Position numbers and translations under genes: made by a program
The notes under the pieces: generated by a model
What the model saw: the letters and a program-made list of their open reading frames with translations, nothing else
What the model was told of the DNA's origin: nothing
Database searches by the model: none
NCBI GenBank assembly: GCA_017543905.1
Contig: JAFYFC010000037.1
Span: 1 to 64,000, forward strand
Reading direction: 5' to 3'
DNA: 64,000 bases
Source: Clostridia bacterium
GTDB lineage: Bacteria > Bacillota > Clostridia > Christensenellales > Aristaeellaceae
Shown: positions 1 to 8,275 of the stretch, in pieces
Layout of the letters: each line of letters opens with the position of its first letter
Numbering within the stretch: the stretch's first letter is position 1

Positions 1-10
1 AATTCTATTT

Positions 11-174
11 GAGCCAAAGCGTCCCGCATAGCGGGATCAACTTGCCAGCAGGCAAGTTGACCTCGTACGGTGCGAGGACGCGATTTTTGCGCAGGGAGCG
101 AAGACGACCGGAGCAAATAATCGCTTCCTTACAGTTTTTGCGCCCGGAAAATCCCGCAGGATTTTCAGCAAAAA
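11..174 (+). repeat. Mosaic intergenic repeat, copy 1 (modules B-A-C)
   Basis: Three modules are visible. Module B (11-64) holds two short hairpins, GTCCCGC/GCGGGAT and AACTTGCC/GGCAAGTT. Module A (74-124) is 51 bp. Module C (140-174) is 35 bp and folds around AAAATCC/GGATTTT. Modules A and C recur, identical but inverted, at 32034-32084 and 31903-31937. Module B recurs in the same orientation at 31966-32020. An ORF can be read through the element (9-233), but it resembles no protein I know. I treat the stretch 1-294 as non-coding intergenic DNA. Confidence 0.8.
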
Positions 175-251
175 CTGCTTTCCTGCCTCAGCGCTTACCG
201 AAAGTCTGCCGTTTTATCCAAGAACCTTACTAAGCTACAGAAAACCCCACC

Positions 252-284
252 CGATCGAAATGAAGCGCAGCTTCATTTCGATCG
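252..284 (-). terminator. 15-bp stem hairpin downstream of the araM-like gene
   Basis: The inverted repeat has arms CGATCGAAATGAAGC and GCTTCATTTCGATCG with a 3-nt loop. It lies just past the stop codon of the leftward gene at 295-1650. The same stem, with a different loop, forms the terminator at 31796-31837. On the minus strand the stem is followed by GGTGGGGTTTTC, a weak U-tract, so termination is likely but not textbook. Confidence 0.6.
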
Positions 285-294
285 AAACTTTGCG

Positions 295-1650
295 TCAGCA
301 AATCGGATAATCCTTCAAATACTTGTCCTCCAGCCCGCACTCGCTTATCAGCTTGAACAGCGTATAGCGGGTGCGGTAATCCTTTGCGCAGCGCATGGAG
401 AGGTTGAGAAGCGGCGTATCTATTCCCAGCTCCGCGGGCGTCATCGGCGCGCCGAGCCGCTTCATCGCGTCCTCGAGCCGTGACACGGGCGGCATCTCGT
501 CTATGCAGCGCCTGATTTCGGAAAACCTTGCTTCAGCGCGCGTTATGCGGCGCTTTTGCTCCTCCCAGCTAAGGAAGTCGCCCTCGTTTTCTTCCATGAT
601 CGCGTCCGCGGCGGGCCCGTAGGCCTTTTTCATCCATACGGTACGTGCCGCGCGGTCAGGCGCGTTTTTGCGTATGGCTTCGTAATCGAGGGCAGATAAG
701 TCCTCGTTCGCAAAGCGCTTGAATATCGGCCATACCAGAAGCGTGGAAACGCCTACCGACGCGCCGTGACCCGGCGCAGGCTTGCCGGCGAACATCTGCA
801 TCATTTCCCAGTAATGGGCGATATTGTGCTCCACCGACGCCACCGCGCGGGTATGTCCGATTATCATTATGGTCATGCCGGAAAGCAGCAGCGCCTCCGT
901 AAGCAGCCTTATGCCCTTTTCGCTGCGCGCTTTGATTTCGTCTATATTGTTCAAAAGCCGCTCGAGCGCGTCCGTGACTATTTCGCCGCACACGTCGCAG
1001 TAGACCTCGTCGTTGATTATGCGCCCTATCTTCCAGTCCGCCTTGGCTATGTATTTGCCCAGCACGTCTCCGACGCCCGCGCACACCATGTCCATCGGCG
1101 CGGTTTTCAGTATGTCCGTGTCACACACGATTATCTCCGGACATTTGCCGGGGCGATGAATCTTTACGCCGCGGTACGTGAGCGGACAGATAGAGGAGGT
1201 ATAGCCGTCCATGGAGGGCGCGGTTCCCACGCACACCTGCGGCAGATTGACCCGTGCCGCGACCACGCGCACTGTGTCCGTTATCGAGCCCGAGCCCACG
1301 GATACCAGAAAGTCCGTGTCTGGCTGCAGCGCCAGAAACACCTCGCCTACGGCGGTTTCGTCCGGCTCGAGCCGTCCATTGCGCCTGAGTATGCACTCGC
1401 TCACCGCGTATCCGGCGGACCTCAGATGCGCGCTCAAACGCGCGCCCGCGATGTCCCAGGTGATATTGTCCGCCACCAGCACGCAGTGCGCGCCGTAATT
1501 GCGCTTTTTTATGTAAGCAGCAGTTTTGTCTATTATCCCGCTGCCCACGTAGATATCCTGCGTAGGCTCGTTGTGCTGCGAACCGCACGCGCATTCGATG
1601 CCCGAGATTATCAGCCGACCGTCCTCGTCGTAGCTCATTTTGTAAGACAT
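295..1650 (-). CDS. araM: AraM/EgsA-type glycerol-1-phosphate dehydrogenase family protein
   Basis: This 451-aa cytosolic protein belongs to the metal-dependent dehydrogenase superfamily (COG0371), whose AraM members interconvert DHAP and sn-glycerol-1-phosphate with NAD(P)H. The sequence shows the nucleotide-binding GSGSITD (about 119-125). Putative metal ligands are Asp195 in GVGD, His275 and His295 in PGHGASVG, with spacings close to those of archaeal G1P dehydrogenase. The start was chosen because AGGGGG lies 9 nt upstream of the first ATG; a second ATG is four codons later. It has its own promoter (1706-1734) and lies beyond the terminator of the sugar operon. In Bacillus, araM sits in the arabinose operon, so a role in sugar rather than lipid metabolism is possible. 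The real substrate is unproved. Confidence 0.85.
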   Translation of the reverse strand: MSYKMSYDEDGRLIISGIECACGSQHNEPTQDIYVGSGIIDKTAAYIKKRNYGAHCVLVADNITWDIAGARLSAHLRSAGYAVSECILRRNGRLEPDETAVGEVFLALQPDTDFLVSVGSGSITDTVRVVAARVNLPQVCVGTAPSMDGYTSSICPLTYRGVKIHRPGKCPEIIVCDTDILKTAPMDMVCAGVGDVLGKYIAKADWKIGRIINDEVYCDVCGEIVTDALERLLNNIDEIKARSEKGIRLLTEALLLSGMTIMIIGHTRAVASVEHNIAHYWEMMQMFAGKPAPGHGASVGVSTLLVWPIFKRFANEDLSALDYEAIRKNAPDRAARTVWMKKAYGPAADAIMEENEGDFLSWEEQKRRITRAEARFSEIRRCIDEMPPVSRLEDAMKRLGAPMTPAELGIDTPLLNLSMRCAKDYRTRYTLFKLISECGLEDKYLKDYPIC

Positions 1651-1705
1651 GCAGCAAGCCCCCTGTATAAAGCATAAGCGTTAGCCGTATTTTGGAACCA
1701 AGCTC

Positions 1706-1734
1706 ATTATACCCCCAAACCGAGGAATAATCAA
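1706..1734 (-). promoter_or_regulatory. Sigma-A promoter for the araM-like gene
   Basis: On the minus strand, TTGATT (1734-1729) and TATAAT (1711-1706) are separated by exactly 17 bp. The gene starts about 55 nt downstream. Confidence 0.75.
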
Positions 1735-1823
1735 CCGGAAGACCAAAAAACGCTGTGCGCGCCGCGATTGCGCCGGTGCGGCGTAACTGCCTCACCTGCA
1801 CATCCCTCTTAATAAGTCCATAG

Positions 1824-1856
1824 AAAAAGGAACTGCGAAGAGTGCAGTCCCTTTTA
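1824..1856 (-). terminator. Intrinsic terminator of the sugar-transport operon
   Basis: On the minus strand the stem AAAAGGGACTGC / GCAGTTCCTTTTT has a 7-8 nt loop and ends in a U-run. It begins about 20 nt after the stop codon of the FAD oxidoreductase gene. It separates that operon from the araM-like gene. Confidence 0.85.
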
Positions 1857-1877
1857 TAGGTTTTTACAGCCCGGTCA

Positions 1878-3848
1878 TCAAAGCTTTGCTTTATCGAAGC
1901 CCTCGTCCCAGAAGCCGTCCGGATAGGGGTATTTGTGCTTCATCTGCAGGGCGAGGATGTTGCGCTTGAATTTGTCCATGTGCTCCGGAGAATCGCAGCT
2001 GTAGGGATTAAAGCGTATCCAGCCTATATCCTTGAAGTGATACGCCTCCATGCTGCCGTAGCCGCAATGGAACGCGTCCGGCACGGGTACGCCCGCTGTA
2101 AGCGCCTGTTTGAACTCGTCAAGGTATTTTTCATAAACGTCCCTTGGATAGGCCGAGTGTCTGCGGCAGACGGTCGCGGCAAGCCCCGCGACCTCGCCCA
2201 GCGCGCCCAGCGTCCTCATAACGCGGATCGCCGAGAACGCGACGCGGCTCGTCGAAATCACCCTGCCGCCCAAAAACAGGTTTTTGGCGTCCCGCGCGTA
2301 CAGACAGCGATACGGCACGGGATACGGATACGGGTATCCGCGGTGATACGCAAAGGAGCGGAACGCCTCGCCGAAGCGGTTCTCGTTGTCGGGCTCCGGG
2401 AAATGCAGGTCTATCGACCAGGTCATGCAGGCAGTCGCGTCTTCGTAAATCGTGGGCGTTTCGATGTCCTGCTCGGTCAGGACGTGGTCGCCCACCACGC
2501 GGTAGCTTTCACGCTTTCCGCCCAGCGCGGATATCCATTTGAGCGCGCAGGCAGCGTATTCCTCCCGCCGCACGGAGAGATTCTTCTGATAATTCCAGTT
2601 GGAGAAAATCGCGCGCAGGCCGTAATCGCGGATATATTCCGTCTCCTCCGCCATGTCGCGTCTGAAGCCCGTCTCCTGCTCCCAGTCGCCGTTCAGCACG
2701 TGATAGCACGTGTCCTCCGTGAACGGGATGCCCCAGTCTATCTGCGGGAAGGGCTGCGCGGTATCCTTCTTTTCACTGTACCAGCGCAGAGAATGTCCCA
2801 TTACGAGCTTCTGATACTCGTTGCCCGCCAGGTCCTCGCCGAAGGCGTCCCGTCCCTCGCGTCCGTACATAACCGCGCAGCCCGCGCGCCGCGCGATCAC
2901 GGCGTCGCCGGAGCAGTCCGCAAACAGCGTGCCGCGGTAGCGCCTGCGCTTGCCTGTGTGGATGTCGACTGTCGTAACGCTCCTTATCAGCCCGTCCGCG
3001 ACGTCTATATCTATAACGTGCTCGCCCAGCGCCAGCGTATACGGTGCGTTTTCGCCTCCGGTAAAGCTGTCGCACCAAACCTCGAACGCCTGCTTTTTGC
3101 GGTCGTCCTCGTAGTACTGCCCGCCGAAAATCTGCGGCGAGCCCATTATGGGCGCGATCTGCTTTACCACGCTGCCTATCTTTTCGTACGGCGGCAGGTT
3201 GATCATGCCGCCCATGCATACTCTGATTTCGGACGAATTGCAGCCGCCCAGCACGTCTCTGTCGTTTATGAGCAGCGTTTTCGTGCCCGTGCGCTTCGCG
3301 GCCAGCGCCATGCATACGCCGGCTACGCCGCCGCCCACGATCACGAGGTCGTATTTATCCGCTATGTCCTCCACCTCGCCCCAGCTCAGCTTCTGCCGGA
3401 AGGCTTCCAGCTCCGCGCTTTCGTCAGGCGGCGTAAACGCGGGATCGTTCGACAATACCAGCGCGTCGCAGCGACCGTTAAAGCCGGTCAGGTCGCGCAG
3501 GCGCAGCTCGTGCGTTCCGCTGTTCAGGCGCACCGCGCCCGCAAGCTGCCACTTCCAGTCCGGGCCGTTCGTGCCCAGCACGTTTTCCAGCGGATAGCCG
3601 TCCACCAGCGCAATAAAGCGTCCCGCCGAGGAGGGCGCGTTCCATACCGCCGTCCAGTCGCGCGTGCGCGCCCAGAGCCTGTACAGCCCCTCCTCTTCCA
3701 CGCAGATTTGCGTATGCGCGTCCTCCACCGGCACGCCCATGCCGTGCGCCATAATGTAGGCCGAGCCCATCTGGTCGATGGACTGCTGGTCGATCACCCA
3801 GCCGCCCAGCGCAGAAAACGATTCCGCCTCGATAAACCTTGTAGTCAT
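1878..3848 (-). CDS. FAD-dependent oxidoreductase with N-terminal beta-sandwich domain
   Basis: A 656-aa protein. Residues 1-140 look like a carbohydrate-binding-type beta-sandwich (many aromatic and Gly residues, a short hydrophobic beta-strand pattern). Residues 165-656 form a PF12831-like FAD oxidoreductase, with the dinucleotide motif VGGGVAG at about 171-177 followed by a GG-C-N-S segment near 201-205. There is no signal peptide, so it should act in the cytosol. GGAGGAG lies about 9 nt before the ATG. It is the last gene of the importer operon, 24 nt after the second permease, so it probably oxidises the imported glycan or a derived sugar. Related proteins are common in sugar loci of Bacillota, but most have no assigned substrate. 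Substrate unknown. Confidence 0.8.
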   Translation of the reverse strand: MTTRFIEAESFSALGGWVIDQQSIDQMGSAYIMAHGMGVPVEDAHTQICVEEEGLYRLWARTRDWTAVWNAPSSAGRFIALVDGYPLENVLGTNGPDWKWQLAGAVRLNSGTHELRLRDLTGFNGRCDALVLSNDPAFTPPDESAELEAFRQKLSWGEVEDIADKYDLVIVGGGVAGVCMALAAKRTGTKTLLINDRDVLGGCNSSEIRVCMGGMINLPPYEKIGSVVKQIAPIMGSPQIFGGQYYEDDRKKQAFEVWCDSFTGGENAPYTLALGEHVIDIDVADGLIRSVTTVDIHTGKRRRYRGTLFADCSGDAVIARRAGCAVMYGREGRDAFGEDLAGNEYQKLVMGHSLRWYSEKKDTAQPFPQIDWGIPFTEDTCYHVLNGDWEQETGFRRDMAEETEYIRDYGLRAIFSNWNYQKNLSVRREEYAACALKWISALGGKRESYRVVGDHVLTEQDIETPTIYEDATACMTWSIDLHFPEPDNENRFGEAFRSFAYHRGYPYPYPVPYRCLYARDAKNLFLGGRVISTSRVAFSAIRVMRTLGALGEVAGLAATVCRRHSAYPRDVYEKYLDEFKQALTAGVPVPDAFHCGYGSMEAYHFKDIGWIRFNPYSCDSPEHMDKFKRNILALQMKHKYPYPDGFWDEGFDKAKL

Positions 3849-3872
3849 AGCCTTTGCTCCTCCGGATATCTC

Positions 3873-4775
3873 TTATCCCTTTACGCTGCCCATCACGATG
3901 CCCTTGGTGAAGTGCTTCTGCAAAAACGGATACACGCACAGTATAGGTATCATCGCAAGGAACATCTGTGCGGAGCGTGTGGACGACTGCGCGGCCTTCA
4001 GCGCGAGCATTTCGGGATCCATGTACTCTATATCCGTCTTAGACCAGTCGATTATCTGCGTCTGCAGATAGGTCTGCAGCGGATAATCCTTGTAGCTCTG
4101 CATATATATGCTGCCCGCGAACCAGTCGTTCCAGTGTCCGACCATTACGAACAGCGAAATCGCCGCAAGCGACGGCTTGCATAACGGCAGTATCACCTGC
4201 GTGAGCGTGCGCCAGTGCCCCGCGCCGTCTATGAACGCGGCCTCGCTTATCTCGTCAGGCAGCGCCTTCATGAAATTCTGAAGCAGTATTATATTGCTGA
4301 CCTGCACCGCGCCGGGCAGTATGAGCGCCCAGATCGTATTGAGCAGACCGGTGTTTGCAACGATCAGGTACGTGGGTATCAGGCCTGCGCCGAAGAGCAT
4401 GGAGAAAATGAATATCCACACGTACACCTGCCTGCCCGCAAACTCGCTGCTCCGCTTGGACAGCGGATACGACGCCAAAATGATAACCGTCATATTGATG
4501 ACCAGTCCGAGCAGCACGCGCTTTACTGATATCCACATGGATATAAAGAACTGTTCCTTGGCGAGCAGGTCCTTGTACGCGGTCAGCTGCAGTCCCTTGG
4601 GCACCAGCAGCACCATGCCGGAGTTTACGTACTTAGACGCGCTCAGAGACAGCGCCATTACGTGTATCATCGGCGCAAGGCAGAGCAGCGCCGTCAGACA
4701 GCAGAAGCAGTAATTGAATACCTTGAATACGCGCCTTGCCGTGTTTTCGCGGTAATTTCTCTTGATTTTGAACAT
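3873..4775 (-). CDS. Carbohydrate ABC transporter permease, LplC/YtcP type
   Basis: A 300-aa membrane protein with about six hydrophobic segments. It carries the cytoplasmic EAA loop (EAAFIDGAGHWRT, about residue 178 on) that docks the ATPase. The segments KYVNSGMVLLVPKG near the start and HFTKGIVMGSVKG at the C-terminus are typical of the LplC/YtcP branch. It forms the membrane channel with the permease encoded just upstream (12 nt apart). GGGAGG lies 7 nt before the ATG. No ATPase gene lies in this locus; importers of this type usually share a general MsmX-like ATPase encoded elsewhere. Confidence 0.92.
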   Translation of the reverse strand: MFKIKRNYRENTARRVFKVFNYCFCCLTALLCLAPMIHVMALSLSASKYVNSGMVLLVPKGLQLTAYKDLLAKEQFFISMWISVKRVLLGLVINMTVIILASYPLSKRSSEFAGRQVYVWIFIFSMLFGAGLIPTYLIVANTGLLNTIWALILPGAVQVSNIILLQNFMKALPDEISEAAFIDGAGHWRTLTQVILPLCKPSLAAISLFVMVGHWNDWFAGSIYMQSYKDYPLQTYLQTQIIDWSKTDIEYMDPEMLALKAAQSSTRSAQMFLAMIPILCVYPFLQKHFTKGIVMGSVKG

Positions 4776-4787
4776 GCGCGCCTCCCG

Positions 4788-5720
4788 TTAAAACAGCCTG
4801 TAGCCCGAAAAGCGGAACGCCAGCCGATAGGAGATGATCATAAGTATCATGGATATGCTGGATTTGAACAGGCTCGCAACCGTCGAAATGCTGTAATTGG
4901 AATTGGTGATGCCGTAGCGGTACACCATCGTATCCAGTATGTCGCCCGTTTCCATAACGGCGGAGTTGAGAAGATTGTACACCTGGTCGAAGCCCGCGTT
5001 CAGTATGTTGCCTATCGAGAGCGTGGACATAAGTATGATCGTGGGCACGATGCTGGGCAGCGTGACATGCAGCATGCGCTTCCAGTAGCCCGCGCCGTCG
5101 ATCTCCGCCACCTCCAGCAGCGACGGATCAACGCCCGCCAGCGCGGCGAGGTATACGATGGTGGAGTAGCCGAAATTTTTCCAGATGCTGGATATTATAA
5201 GCACGGGCCTGAACCACGTGTTGTTTCCGAGGAAGAAAATGGTATTGCCCGTTATTTTCTCAAGCAGTACGTTAACGACGCCCGTCGCGGGGGACAGTAT
5301 CGTGCCCACTATGGACGCCATGATGACCCAGGATATAAAATGCGGCAAATAGATAATGGATTGGATGACGCGCTTGGTGCCCTGACTGTTCATTTCGTTG
5401 AGCAGCAGTGAAAAGCTGACCGGCACTGCTATCTGCAGTACTATTTTCCAGACGGCGATTATAACGGTGTTGCGCAGCGCGCGGGCAAAGCCGCTGGTCT
5501 GAAACAGCGTCTGAAAGTTCTCAAAGCCCACCCACGTGGAGCCGAATATGCCCTTTGTGCCCTTATAATTCTTAAAGCCTATGATTATGCCCGCCATAGG
5601 CACATAGTGATACAGTATAAGCAGCAAAAGCGGAAGCAGCAGCATGACATGCAGCGCTCCGTCGCGCTTGAACGTCTTTCTGAATCTTTGCCACGCAGTC
5701 AGGCCGGCACCTGTTGTCAT
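4788..5720 (-). CDS. Carbohydrate ABC transporter permease, LplB type
   Basis: I chose the ATG at 5720 (310 aa) because GGGAGG lies upstream and the sequence from there starts as LplB proteins do, with a short basic N-terminus and a first membrane segment near MLLLPLLLLILYHYVPMAG. The open frame extends further upstream but would run through the hairpin at 5813-5844. The EAA motif (EVAEIDGAGYWKR) is clear. The protein pairs with the LplC-type permease to move the substrate delivered by the binding protein encoded upstream. Confidence 0.92.
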   Translation of the reverse strand: MTTGAGLTAWQRFRKTFKRDGALHVMLLLPLLLLILYHYVPMAGIIIGFKNYKGTKGIFGSTWVGFENFQTLFQTSGFARALRNTVIIAVWKIVLQIAVPVSFSLLLNEMNSQGTKRVIQSIIYLPHFISWVIMASIVGTILSPATGVVNVLLEKITGNTIFFLGNNTWFRPVLIISSIWKNFGYSTIVYLAALAGVDPSLLEVAEIDGAGYWKRMLHVTLPSIVPTIILMSTLSIGNILNAGFDQVYNLLNSAVMETGDILDTMVYRYGITNSNYSISTVASLFKSSISMILMIISYRLAFRFSGYRLF

Positions 5721-5812
5721 AAGCGAAACCTCCCAAATGCCCCTGCGGCGCAATCGCAGGCGACGGAAACGATATTTGAACGATACCTGAATAATGCTCT
5801 GAAAAGTTATAG

Positions 5813-5844
5813 TTTCCCCTGCGCGCATAAACGCGCAGGGGAAA
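5813..5844 (-). other. Strong hairpin between binding-protein and permease genes
   Basis: The arms TTTCCCCTGCGCG and CGCGCAGGGGAAA (13 bp, perfect) enclose a 6-nt loop. The hairpin sits 17 nt after the binding-protein stop codon and about 90 nt before the permease start. No long U-run follows. Such hairpins in importer operons often give partial termination or protect the upstream mRNA, so that the binding protein is made in excess. Confidence 0.7.
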
Positions 5845-5860
5845 TAAACGGGACGAAGTG

Positions 5861-7459
5861 TTACTGAGCGCTGTACCAGGCGTTTACCTCGTCGGTCATG
5901 GTCTGACCGCCGTTGGTATACCACTCTTCGACAGCGTCGTACCATACCTGAATATCCGCGCCCATTATGACCTTGTTGGCTGCGTCGAGCAGCAGGGTAT
6001 CAAGCAGCCCGCGCTTTTCGTTCATCGTTTCGGTGGGCGGCGCTACGTATACGGTGTTGTTCATGCGGCCGTCCAGCATGGCGCGGTACATTACGCCGTA
6101 GGTGCCGTCCGGCACGCGGTAGATCGCCTCGTACTTGCCGAGCGAGCGGTCGCCCGCCTCAAAGGCCACGATGCGGTCGTAGTAGGTTTTGGCGTTGGCG
6201 GTATTGAACTTCGTGGTGTCGCCCGTGTTGTAGGCGTACTCGATGTCCGCGTAGTAGATTACGCGCTGCCACGCGCTTTCGCACTGTGCGCACAGCGGGC
6301 TGGCAGAGCGGCGATAGCCCCAGTCGTAGTCGAAGTCCGCAAACAGGCGCTGAGTCAGATCGTATGCAAGCATTATGGCCTGCTGCTGTTCTTCGTTGGC
6401 TGCGGTGGTCACCACGAAGAAGCTGCTGGGAACGGCCGCGTCCCAGTATTCAGGCTTTTCGCCGTCCAGCGTAGGCGCGTCAACGCCCACGATCTCTACC
6501 TTGCCTTCGGTATCCAGCGCGTACAGGTCAACCGTCTGGACCGCGCCGTAGTTGATGCCGTAAATCAGACCGGCCTCCCCGGCGTTGAAGCTCTCGTTGG
6601 CGGGAGTGCTGATATAATCCTCGCGGATGAGGCCCGCGGTATACAGCTCCTGCAGGCCCAGCAGCGCGTCAGCGACCTTCTTGTCCGTCGCGCCGTAGAT
6701 GACCTCGCCGCTCTCCTCGTCCAGTATCCAGCAGTTGCTCTTCCAGGCGACGCCGTAGCCGGTCATCCAGCCCTGTATGGTACCCCAGTTGGAGCCCATG
6801 TTCGTGCCTGCCTGCGTGCCGAGCACCAGTATGTACTTGCCCAGACCGGCGTCGACGAATTCCTGGCCGAGCTCGACGAGCTCCTCGATGGTGGTCGGAT
6901 ATTCAGTCGCGCCGACCTCGTCCATCCAGTCCTTGCGGATGTGCAGCATGTCGTAATTGCCGTAGGAGGGAGATACCACGGGCAGACCGTAGAGCTTGCC
7001 GCCGCGGGTCATGTACGCCATTTCGGGGCTGTCGTCGCACAGCTCGTGTACTGTCTCGCTGGCGTACTCTTCGTACAGGTCGCTCATATCGACCAGCAGT
7101 CCCGCCTCCAGCAGCTCTTCGTACTGCTTGGCGTTCACCGTGCCGCACATGGGCAGGATGCCGTTGGCGATCGCGAGATCCCACTGCGTGGACGTGCTCT
7201 GCGCGCTGTCTCCGGTCAGCAGCCAGGTGTTGTCGAACTCGACGTTCAGGTAGTCGCGGATCGTGGTGATCCACTTGTTGTCCTCAGGAGATACCCAATC
7301 GGGATCGCCCAGATTGTAGCCTTCGAAGCCGTCGGCACGAAGGCACGCGATGACTACGGGCTCCTCGAAGGGCGTGTAGTCGTCCTTGCTGACCTCGGCC
7401 ACAGCGAACGCGCTCAGCACGAACACAGCCGCAATCAGTACAGACAAAAGCTTTCTCAT
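5861..7459 (-). CDS. Extracellular solute-binding protein of the LplA/YtcQ type
   Basis: A 532-aa protein with an N-terminal signal sequence (MRKLLSVLIAAVFVLSAFAV). The long mature part has the features of large sugar-binding proteins of cluster D/LplA type, for example RKDWMDEVGATEYPTTIEE near residue 170. It should capture the sugar outside the cell and hand it to the two permeases encoded downstream. AGGGGG lies upstream of the ATG. The signal sequence has no cysteine, so there is no lipobox and I cannot say how the protein stays at the cell surface. A strong hairpin follows the gene. Substrate unknown; the family binds oligosaccharides. Confidence 0.9.
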   Translation of the reverse strand: MRKLLSVLIAAVFVLSAFAVAEVSKDDYTPFEEPVVIACLRADGFEGYNLGDPDWVSPEDNKWITTIRDYLNVEFDNTWLLTGDSAQSTSTQWDLAIANGILPMCGTVNAKQYEELLEAGLLVDMSDLYEEYASETVHELCDDSPEMAYMTRGGKLYGLPVVSPSYGNYDMLHIRKDWMDEVGATEYPTTIEELVELGQEFVDAGLGKYILVLGTQAGTNMGSNWGTIQGWMTGYGVAWKSNCWILDEESGEVIYGATDKKVADALLGLQELYTAGLIREDYISTPANESFNAGEAGLIYGINYGAVQTVDLYALDTEGKVEIVGVDAPTLDGEKPEYWDAAVPSSFFVVTTAANEEQQQAIMLAYDLTQRLFADFDYDWGYRRSASPLCAQCESAWQRVIYYADIEYAYNTGDTTKFNTANAKTYYDRIVAFEAGDRSLGKYEAIYRVPDGTYGVMYRAMLDGRMNNTVYVAPPTETMNEKRGLLDTLLLDAANKVIMGADIQVWYDAVEEWYTNGGQTMTDEVNAWYSAQ

Positions 7460-7524
7460 GTATAAACCCCCTTTTTTTTATACTTAGAAGCTCTCTGAGC
7501 TTGCTAATTCTTCGTCCGGCCGCT

Positions 7525-8238
7525 TTACAGCGGGCTGACCTCCTGGTCTATGCCCCACACGGTCATTTCTTCCACATATACGTGCTCCTTCATGGAGCAG
7601 ATCGCCTCGATGGCGTCCGCCACGTCCGCGCCGGTAAGCAGGGCGTTATTGGCCTCGAGCCCCGCGGCAGGGTTGAAGTTTGTATTCGCTGCGGCGGGGA
7701 TGAAATTGGTTACCTTTACGTTATAAGGCTGCAGCTCCTCGTACAGGCATCTGGAGAACATCCGAAGCCCCGCCTTCGCCGCGGAATACACGCTCCAGCT
7801 GCCCCACGCGTGCGTCGCGCAGACGGAGAGCACGTTGATTATAAGCCCGCTTTTCTGTTCCTTGAGCATGGGCGCAAGCACGCGGCAGCCGTACATCGCG
7901 CCGCTCAGGTTGAGCGCCACCGCCGCGTCGATCTGCGCCTTGTCCTGCTCGAGGAAGGGCTTGATCGCGACCCCGCCGCCCGCGTTGTTAAGCAGTATGT
8001 CAAGCCGTCCGAATTTCTCTTCTATAAGCGCTTTGGCGTTCAGCCAGTCCCCGTAGCTCGTCACGTCCATCGGCAGAGCGAAATCCGCTCCCGTTTCAGC
8101 CTGAGCGCGCGCGAGCGCATCTTTGTTTCGCGCGGCGATTATTACGCGCATGCCGCGCGCCTTTAGCTTGCGCGCAGTCTCCAGCCCCATTCCGGAGGAG
8201 CCACCCGTAATCAGAATCACTTTGTCTTTCAAACGCAT
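7525..8238 (-). CDS. SDR-family NAD(P)-dependent dehydrogenase
   Basis: A 237-aa classical short-chain dehydrogenase. The sequence shows the cofactor motif TGGSSGMG (about 11-18), the structural NNAG, a catalytic Ser region before YSAAK (Tyr-x-x-x-Lys), and the usual family length. It should oxidise or reduce a hydroxyl of a sugar or polyol. It is first in the leftward operon, reads from the promoter at 8276-8304 and lies 65 nt ahead of the binding-protein gene. The start codon directly follows a G-rich run (AAAAGGGGGGT). It is not closely similar to the second SDR at 9793, so the two probably act on different substrates. Confidence 0.88.
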   Translation of the reverse strand: MRLKDKVILITGGSSGMGLETARKLKARGMRVIIAARNKDALARAQAETGADFALPMDVTSYGDWLNAKALIEEKFGRLDILLNNAGGGVAIKPFLEQDKAQIDAAVALNLSGAMYGCRVLAPMLKEQKSGLIINVLSVCATHAWGSWSVYSAAKAGLRMFSRCLYEELQPYNVKVTNFIPAAANTNFNPAAGLEANNALLTGADVADAIEAICSMKEHVYVEEMTVWGIDQEVSPL

Positions 8239-8275
8239 ACCCCCCTTTTAAAGCATTTAACATCGGCACGAGTAT

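Noticed and set aside
1935-4184. 749-aa plus-strand open frame
   Set aside because: It is antisense to the FAD oxidoreductase and permease genes, which have family motifs and SD sites. Its protein is Arg/His/Val-rich, as expected from a GC-rich antisense frame.
4788-5945. Longer start for the LplB-type permease
   Set aside because: The extra 75 codons run through the 13-bp hairpin and resemble no permease N-terminus; the ATG at 5720 has a good SD site.
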